Positions 21,801 through 30,800 of a stretch of DNA of 64,000 bases are shown here, in pieces. A program made the translations under genes and the position numbers. Numbering within the stretch: the first letter of the stretch is position 1; the number at the start of each line of letters is the position of its first letter. The stretch is taken from positions 15,752,529 through 15,816,528 of the forward strand of contig OZ038451.1 of assembly GCA_964036195.1 (NCBI GenBank), read 5' to 3'. This DNA is from Sphaerolaimus hirsutus (Eukaryota; Nematoda; Chromadorea; Monhysterida; Sphaerolaimidae). A model generated the notes under the pieces. The model saw only the letters and a program-made list of their open reading frames with translations. It searched no databases and was not told the origin of the DNA.

Positions 21801-24800
21801 ACGGAACGTTTATGTCTGGTGAGTTGTGGTATTCGGTGGGTTGGGCAGGTCACCTAATAAAAATATGAGGAAAAAAACATGATGTCTGAAAAGAGTTTTA
21901 AAACGGCCGAAATTTTTAGTACTAAGCACTAGCCACTAGGCATTTTGCAAAATTTTTGCGCGCAAGCGCGCATTTTCACACACAAATTGACATTGGTGGT
22001 TGTTTTCATTGGTTTTGTGGCATTTTTAGTATCAAAGCATCCATTTCTATAGCTGAAGCGTAACCCCCATTCTGTACCCCTTATTTGCATTGAAAAATAC
22101 ACCCTTATTGTCCATAGTACATTTTCAACCTTATTTGCAGGTGAAAGAGGCTGTGTGCAAAATTGCTGCAAAGCACAAGCTGGAAGTTTTCAGCGCCAGT
22201 GATTGGGGGAAACTTGAAGCATTCAACGATTATATGGGGCGGTTTGCATACATTACTAAATGTATTCAAACTGAGAAGCACGTGACGGCATCTATGGTGA
22301 TTGCCTACACCAAGCAGATGCTAGCTTGGATGGATAAACAGGAATCAAATGCCGACCGTGACGTGCGGAAATTGGCAAGGCAGATGAAGGTTTGTTTTTT
22401 TTGACTCAGGTTTTGTTAACAAGTTTTTTTGTGACAACTCAACAACACCATAAATTTCAATACATCGAGTAAAAAAGTTCCACATTCATGAGAACAAGTC
22501 TGTCTGATGGTCACCGACAGACAACGGTTCTGCAATTGAGGAGTTTGTTTCCGAAACCATTAAATATATCCACGTTTTTCAATGTTGTCAAAATTGCATT
22601 TGAAACTTTGGAGGTAATGGGTTTTGAGTGCAAATTCACCTATGTTGGGCTGGAGATAATGGGTTTCGGATGCAAAATTCCATTTTTTTTTTAAACGGTA
22701 TCAATCGAGAGGTCCTGAGAGGGGATAAATGTTCCCCAGTCCGAATCCACAAAAAGTTGCTTGTACACAAACATTTTTCAATGTGTGTGAATAAATGGTT
22801 AAAAGTTGGTCCTTAACGGGTTACGGAAGCAAACACCTCAATTAGACATGCATATTCGACCAGGGAGACATGCATATTATACTCAACTGCTACTTCTACT
22901 TCTGTCTCATGCATACTCTACTGCAACTTATCGAACTTTTTAGTGTTGTCGAGTTGTCACAAAAATTGTAAATGCGTCCATACGGGCATGGGTAGTAATG
23001 TGAGTTTTATGTGTCATCGTAATGTTCTAAAATCTAGTTTTTCTAAATTTTGAGTCTCCACTACATGTTTTGTGATGGTCAACTATTTGGGAAAGCTGCG
23101 ATCGATCACGTTATAGTTTCACCAACATGTTGCTCATATCCAAATTTATGATTATACGCATCAGCGTATATTTCATTAGATGATTTCCTATTATTCTAGT
23201 TTTTCCAACAAAAATGTGATCATATGAAAATGATCAGGTAATCTATCCAAAATGAAGTTTATCGTCAGCAGCAAGAGCCAAGAGCAATTTTTTATGGTCG
23301 ATCGCAATCTCAAATAGGGTTCAATCAAACGGGATCCCCATCCCAAATCCCAATAAATTTTGGGATTTTGTTATACCGATCTCGATCCCGAAACCTCAAT
23401 CCCGATCCTGAAATCTCAAAAAATGGATCCCAATCCCGATCCCGAAACTTTTGAAATCCCAATCCAAATCCCGAAAGCCCAATCCCGGTCCCGAAATCTC
23501 AGAAGCCAATCCCGATCCTGAAAAGTCAGTCCCATTTTGAACCCTAACCATCATTTGCCCGAAAAGTCAGTCCCATATTCAATTTTACAGAAAATTACAT
23601 TGGACAAATTCGCATATGCACTGGAGCCCAGTGCTGACAACTTTGATCCATTCTGGGCGCTGTGCACACTCCTGGATCGAAAATTCGCGTTCCGGGTTTG
23701 CTCGCCGGATAATTTGGAAGCAGATCCAAACAACGCTCGCCTTATCGAAGCGGCAAAGGAGTATTTGATAAGAGCGTTTGGGAAAGACTTCGGCATCAAA
23801 TGCGCGGAGGAAGAGGACGATGACACACCACCAGCTGATGTGCCAACTCCAGCGAAAGCTAAAAAATCAAGAGCTGACGCTGCAGTAGACGACCAAGAGG
23901 TGAGTCAGGACTTGAGATGTGGGGGGCTAAGTTTGTCAGGGCTCCCAGTTCAGACCTCACCCCTCACGGATGCCCCTGCTTTTAATGGGATATGTTCAGT
24001 ACTGGGTGGGACAGATACTGGGCTGATGCGATTTTTGAGAAACTACTCCTGAAATCGTTGATCAAAATTGCTCATTCGCACCTTCAAAATCACTAGGTAG
24101 CTGGGGTGTCCTACGGTGGGGGGGGGGGCTGGGGGGGGGCTACCCCCCCCCCAAATCAGCCAGCTATCTATCTATCCCGGAGGCCGCTCAGCTATCTATC
24201 ATTCCCGAGACATAAATTTTTGGCTACTACCCCCCCCCCCAACCCAAGCCTAAAGACCCCCCCAAATCGCTCAGCTATCTCTCTATCTGGAGGGTTTTCA
24301 GAAATTTTGCCCCAATTTTCGCTCAAAATCACTAATTTTCACACCGTTTTATAGTTTTTCACCTACAAAATTGTGCTTTCCGGCTATATACATGGCTATA
24401 TACCTATTTTTAGCCATTTTATACCTACTTTTGGCAACTTTTAACTGATTATTAGCGATTTTTCCCCTTTCTGCCTTCTTAACCTTGAAAAATACTGTAA
24501 ATATATTGTGCCCCCGGCAGCCCCCCCGTCCGAGCCCCCCAGAAATTTTTTCAGCTATCTATCCCTCCTCCGCTAGGTAGTCCATCTCAATGAGATGATC
24601 TCCTTCTCCATGTAAATGTGACTTTCTGGCTACTGCCATAATCAGTATTTTTGCCTATAAATATACTAAATGCTCAATTGATCTATTTCATTACATGAGC
24701 ATCGTTGTCATTTCCTACTCTGTTAACACACTTGAACAAACTTTCAGCTCATGCTTATGGAGGCGAATGACATGGGCTTGTCGTCGGATGAAGAGCAGGA

Positions 24801-27800
24801 CGATCATCCGACAGAAATTGGCCAGGGAGATCAACAAGAACCCCTTCTACTCCGGCAATTCAAGGCTCATTTGGAAAAAATGGCAACAAAACCCAAAAAG
24901 AAATTATTTGCAGAGATAATGAAGGCGAACAGTCTCGAGTATTGGTACGAGCTTGTAAGTTCACTTAATATCTAAATATATGTATGTGGAAAAAATGTCT
25001 ACCTGTAAAAGTCAATCATTTAGGTATATCAAAAGTTGATATTGATAAAATGTTACTTTCAGTGGGTATGAAATCAATTCAGCAAGAAGTTTGAAAACAA
25101 TTTAGCTGGGGATTTTTGAGAGTCAAAAAATGTCGCATTTGGGCAAATCATGACATGCTATAAGTTCAGGAAAAGATCTTGAAAAATGTGCGGGATTCAT
25201 TCTATGTGCTGTTTCCACATACATTGAGTCATTTTTGGATTGTTTTGGAGTATCGACTTTGAGTAGTTGACACCTCATTTTTGACTGGTGGGAACAATTT
25301 TTTTCAGACTTTTAATGAGGGGGGGGGGGGTATTCAAGCGGAGGAATCATTTTTTCGTCAAAATTTTCAAATATGCTTCTCTCAACTCATTCCAAAAAAC
25401 ATGCTACCATTTTCGTTCAAATTAAACTTGACAAATTGATCGAAATCAGATGCTTTAAGGGTGAAAATATTTTATTCACTGATCTTAAAAGCTTACACGG
25501 GCAAATATTTGAGGGGGGAACTATTCAACCAAATACAGTATATTTATAATGTGCGAAATTAACCATTTCAGATGGACAGCAGCGAATTCCATCAACTGGC
25601 GAAAGTTGCAGTCGTGTGCTTAAGTGTACCAGCCACAACGGCAGCAGAAGAACGCGTTTTCTCGATTACTGGGAAAGTTGGCGCAGCTGACAGAGGTGGC
25701 GCGCTCAGCATGCGACAGGTGTGTGTGTGCGGTCGTTGTCGACATTGTTTTTTTCACGTGTTGTCGACATTTTCAATGTCGTAGTAAACCAGGGAGGTGG
25801 GTAGGGACGCAGCCAAGCCATGTTTTGAAGCAGGGGCATATGAAATATACTGAATCTGGATTGGGAATGGGAACCCCCCTAAAATATTTGCACTGTGGGA
25901 TTGCATTGCGCCATTGGCATTGGTTTTAAGAGCAATTGGAGCTGTGTTGTACAGTGCATACATAGTTAGGATAATTTTCAATAGTTCATACATAGATGCA
26001 TTTTCTATAAAGGACCCCCTTGCTTGTTTTGTGACAGAAAGAAGTGCGAGAAATTTTTATACAAGAACACAATTCCTTACATTTATATACGCCCTCCTTT
26101 AATGTAAACAATTTTCCCATGGGACGTCACATCACAGTGAGCCGCGAGACAAAACTTAATAAATGCACTATTTATCGCAGCTGGCGACGGAGACCATCAT
26201 CAAACTGAACCGCGATGTGGTCACAGAACTCATAGAAAATGACCAGGTTCCATACCCTGGCACCAATGGTATCAGGCATTTGAAGCGCATGAGCAAGAAG
26301 GGCAAAGCCCTTGACACCAAAATTGCCAACTGTGAGGATAAGCCAAACCAAGATTTCGACACACAAAAAGCTGCCACCCAGTGGGACACCATTTACAACA
26401 ACTATGATGACTCAGAGTCGGAATCGGAAAGCGACAATGAAGATGAGAACAAAGAGCATGTGTCTGCGGTGAGTATAATTGTCAATTGTGAGGTCATTTT
26501 TCTACATATGCTCTGCCTCTGCCACTTGTCTGATAAACATGTAAGTACTACCGTATTTCCACGAAAAAAACCCTCTCGAAATATTCACGTCCCCCTCAAA
26601 AGTCTCACCCTGAAACAATCACCCCACAACAAATTTGTACCGGGATTTCAAAAAACATTCTGGCGAAATAATAAGCCCCCTCGAAATACCCCCCTCAAAA
26701 TACTCACTCTGAAAAAATCACCCCATGAGGGCGGGGGGGGGGTATGTCGAGCAGATTTGGTATATCCTGTTTGGACACATTATCTGTTTTGGGTACGCGA
26801 ATGCCTAATTTTTATCATGACTCGTTCAAAGAATTCTGACGAAAATCCCCCGCCCCTCGAATAAACACCACCCCTTCAAATTTTGCTGGCAAAATAATCG
26901 CACATGAAAAAAATCAAAATTTCGAAATTGTTTTATTCAAGGGGGCTAATTCCACGAAATACAGTAGATGTTGACTGACTCCTATTTGGGAACTATACAG
27001 TTTTTTTATATGACACCAGGTCGTGAAAACGTTGTTTTTTGTTACATAAATACACCCTACGATATGACTACCTACCGGTATACACAGTTTGAGTTTGTCT
27101 AATCAATGACAATTTACAGCGCGGCGGGACCAAGTCCAAGATCAGCACTGACACTGGCAGCACTAGCAACGACTGTGCGCCATCATCCAGCAATGCTTCG
27201 AATTTGGTTGTGAAGGTAAATTGTGTGAAAAAATGTGGCATTATGCTGACATTGAAGCGACATTATTTTGACTTATTGTGCCTTCACACACTAGTCTTCA
27301 CTGTGACTTCGGTGAAAACTGAATTTCTTTCAAACGCGAATTTTTTCACATGGTTGAATGATTTGATTTTATTCAAATTTGAATCTAAAGTTATGACAGT
27401 TCGAATTTAAAAATTGTAAAACTAAAAAAAAACAAAAGAGTACGCTGAATGTCGCCATTTCAGTTTTCACATCAGTCACAGTGAAAACTAGTGTGTGTAG
27501 GCTGTAGGGTCATCACAGCACTACTCAATGGCTTCACTTTATGCCACAATTATTTGACAAAGTGGTAGGGTTGGAAACAAATAGATTTTTTAATGACCCC
27601 GATTAAAAAAAACATCGATTTTTAAATAAAAATCGCTGGGTCAAAATTCACATTTCTCTCTAAAATCATTCCTTACACATTTCCTCACATTTCTATGTCT
27701 CACGACTGGAACCCTCCCCCTGGCTACGCCACTATTTACACCTCAACCCCTATGCCTGACTATCGGTATACACAGTTTGAGTTTGTCTAATCAATGACAA

Positions 27801-30800
27801 TTTACAGCGCGGCGGGACCAAGTCCAAGATCAGCACTGACACTGGCAGCACTAGCAACGACTGTGCGCCATCATCCAGCAATGCCAGCATTTCGTCGGCA
27901 CCAAAAAATTCGCGGCGACAGCTGAACAGAGATGCGAAAACCAAGCGTGTTGCTGTGGCAGCAACAACGTCCAGTGCAGATGACAGTCACACTGCCACAG
28001 TGCAAGACAAGCTGCCCATACCGCGCAAACACATTTTCCACCAACTACAATTGATTGGAGCTGCCACTAAAGGAGTATCAGGTGCCACTCCCAGACCCTG
28101 TAAAATGCCCTGTAAAATTTAAAATGTAACACAAAGTGTCAAAAGTCATGTAAAATGCCCCCAAAAATAGCAAAAATTTGCCATTTTCCAGGACATTTTA
28201 CATGACTTAATAGACTGCATGACATTTGACATTTTACAGGGCATTTTACAGGGTCTGGGAGTGCCCCCAGCACAAGATATCAAAATAATCGCAAATCAGC
28301 AGAAGATCAAGACCCAAAAATTCACCAATTTATGCATGGCATTTGAGTCGAGAGATGTGACATCATACAACCCCGAGCACGATGACAACAGTAAACCAGC
28401 AGGGGCATTGGTTGACATGCGCAATTCATCGGTGAGTTAATTTTGTTAATCGGTGTATGTTATCGATGTGTCTAGGGAAGGGATGGCAAGCGCTTTTTTC
28501 AAGCGGTTTTTTTTTTAAACGCCGCTTTTTTTAAAAAAAAGCGCAATGGTCCCAGCACTTTTTTTTTAAAAAAGCGCTGGCAAAATTTTTGGTACTTATG
28601 CACTAGACTAGGTATTTTGCAATTTTTTGTGTGCAGTGATATACATAACATGTTGACATAAAAAGTGAATTTTTTGGCAGAATTCACCACTTATAGCCGT
28701 TGTATGGTCATATATAACATCACAGAGTATTCCCACTGTCTTATATACCTATATATGTTGACACAAGGTCATATCTCTGAGCTTTTTCCATCCCTAGATG
28801 TGTCGAATATACCTATTACAGACCTGTTTGGGGGGTGGGTGGGGCGGGTTCTCCTAAATTTTCACAGAAATGTCTCAAATTGTGCTGCATATCATTGAAT
28901 AAGTCCCCCTCAAAAAACACCCTCCTATTGGTGAGGTGCATGAAAAAAAACCCTCTCAAATAATCCCCCTTTTGATATTTTGATAAATTTTTCTGAAGTC
29001 AGACTCAGATAAATTTTTATTGGGATTCAAACATTTTTGGGATTGCGGTCAGTATTGTTTTTACGAATTGTCGTGATCGTGAGCAGGGAATTTTCATTCA
29101 GATTGAGATCTTATAAATAGGTATACACGGCGGACATCACACTTAGTATGAAAACCCACCATAACCCATTTGAATAATGGGCCCACACACGCTATTTGAC
29201 ATCAACACCAAATGTCAACTGGTTCCGATCCGATCTTGATTCAAAGTTTGCTGACAGGTGGACAAACGACGTTCAAACGCAATGTTTGAATTAGGAACGG
29301 CACCAGTTGACATTTGATGTCGATGTCAACTAGCGTGTGGGGGGGGGGGCAATGAATCAAAAATTATACAATTTTTTATCATTGTATTTCTTTGTTTACT
29401 ACGTATTGATTAATTATGTAATTTATCTCAAAAAAATTTTCATTCAATTATGGTAGGTTTTCATACTAAGTGGGCTGTCCGCCGCACCAAGTACAGAAAC
29501 GATTATCAATATTGAAATGACTTTTCATTATTTTTTTCCTACAGAATGCTCTATTGCCTGCCGCGATGCATAGCACTGGGTATGCAAAGCAGCGTCAAGA
29601 ACAGAAAAGGGCAAAACGGCAGCTGGTGGCAGGAGACTCGGTCTGTCTACCGGCAGGTGGAGAAGAAAATGAGATTCCAGCCACAGGAGAATTGGGACCG
29701 GTGAACAGGCCGCAAAAGCGCAAGCGGACTGGCAGAGACAGTGCGGCCGAGGCCAGTCACACAGACGCTGCTGCTAGTGTGGTGGACGAACTCCCGGACA
29801 GCGACACTGGTTCAAACGTTGCAAGCAGACCGTTCCCGTGCCCGAAGGGGACCAAACCCCGGGTGCCTTTTCAAAAAAAGGTTCGATTTTGCTCTTGTAG
29901 TGATTCAAAATGGTTTTTCAGCGGGGGGGGGGGCATTTTTTGGTAAATGTATTTTCATAATTCCGGATTGCGATCTACTGGATCGGGATGCCTATAGCAC
30001 AAAAATTGCGGAATTCGGGATCATCACCCAGAAATCACAGTAGTAGCACATCATATAATATTGGGACTATTGCTGGGCACCCCCAGAAAGGGGGGTTACC
30101 CCCCCCCCACAAAAAAAAATCGCCCCGCTATTTATCTATCCCCACCCAAGGGCTGAGTTATGTATCCCACCAGAACATCGATTTGTTATCTATCTACCGA
30201 ACTCCCAGATGGTCAAAATCTAGAATACCCATGAGACTGAGTCGACCTGTCTATCCTAATAACACAATTTCAATGACAATCGTTTTCAGCAACAACTGAC
30301 TTTCGAAGAAAAAGCGGCAAAAACACGGGACAACTTCAATACCAGAATGAGGACAGGGCTGAACGTTCTCTCTACGATGTCTATAGAGGAAGAGCGGGAG
30401 GAGGATGTTGCGCATGTGAGTAGGGTAAACGGGGTTGACTTTTCGGCATCGCGATTGCTTTTCTGAGACTTCAGGATTGAGGTGACTGAATCGGGATTGT
30501 CTTTTTGAGATTTCGGGATCGGACTCCACCCAGGCCCAGCCATAGGATTTTTTTTCAGAAACGGGATTGGGTACTTTAAATAATGTTCTGGTATTGTAGC
30601 TTATTCGCTAAATTCGCAAAAAAACGGCTGAAAAACACTTACTATGCCAAGGAAATGGTAAAAGCTTCTTGACAGGATGTTTCTGTACATATTTATATTG
30701 GCAAATTTTCCGGTGTTGGGGTGAGGGAAACGTTTTTTTAGGATTGGGATTGGGTTTCAAAAGGGTTCAGGATTGCCTTTGTTTGACATTTCGGGATTGG

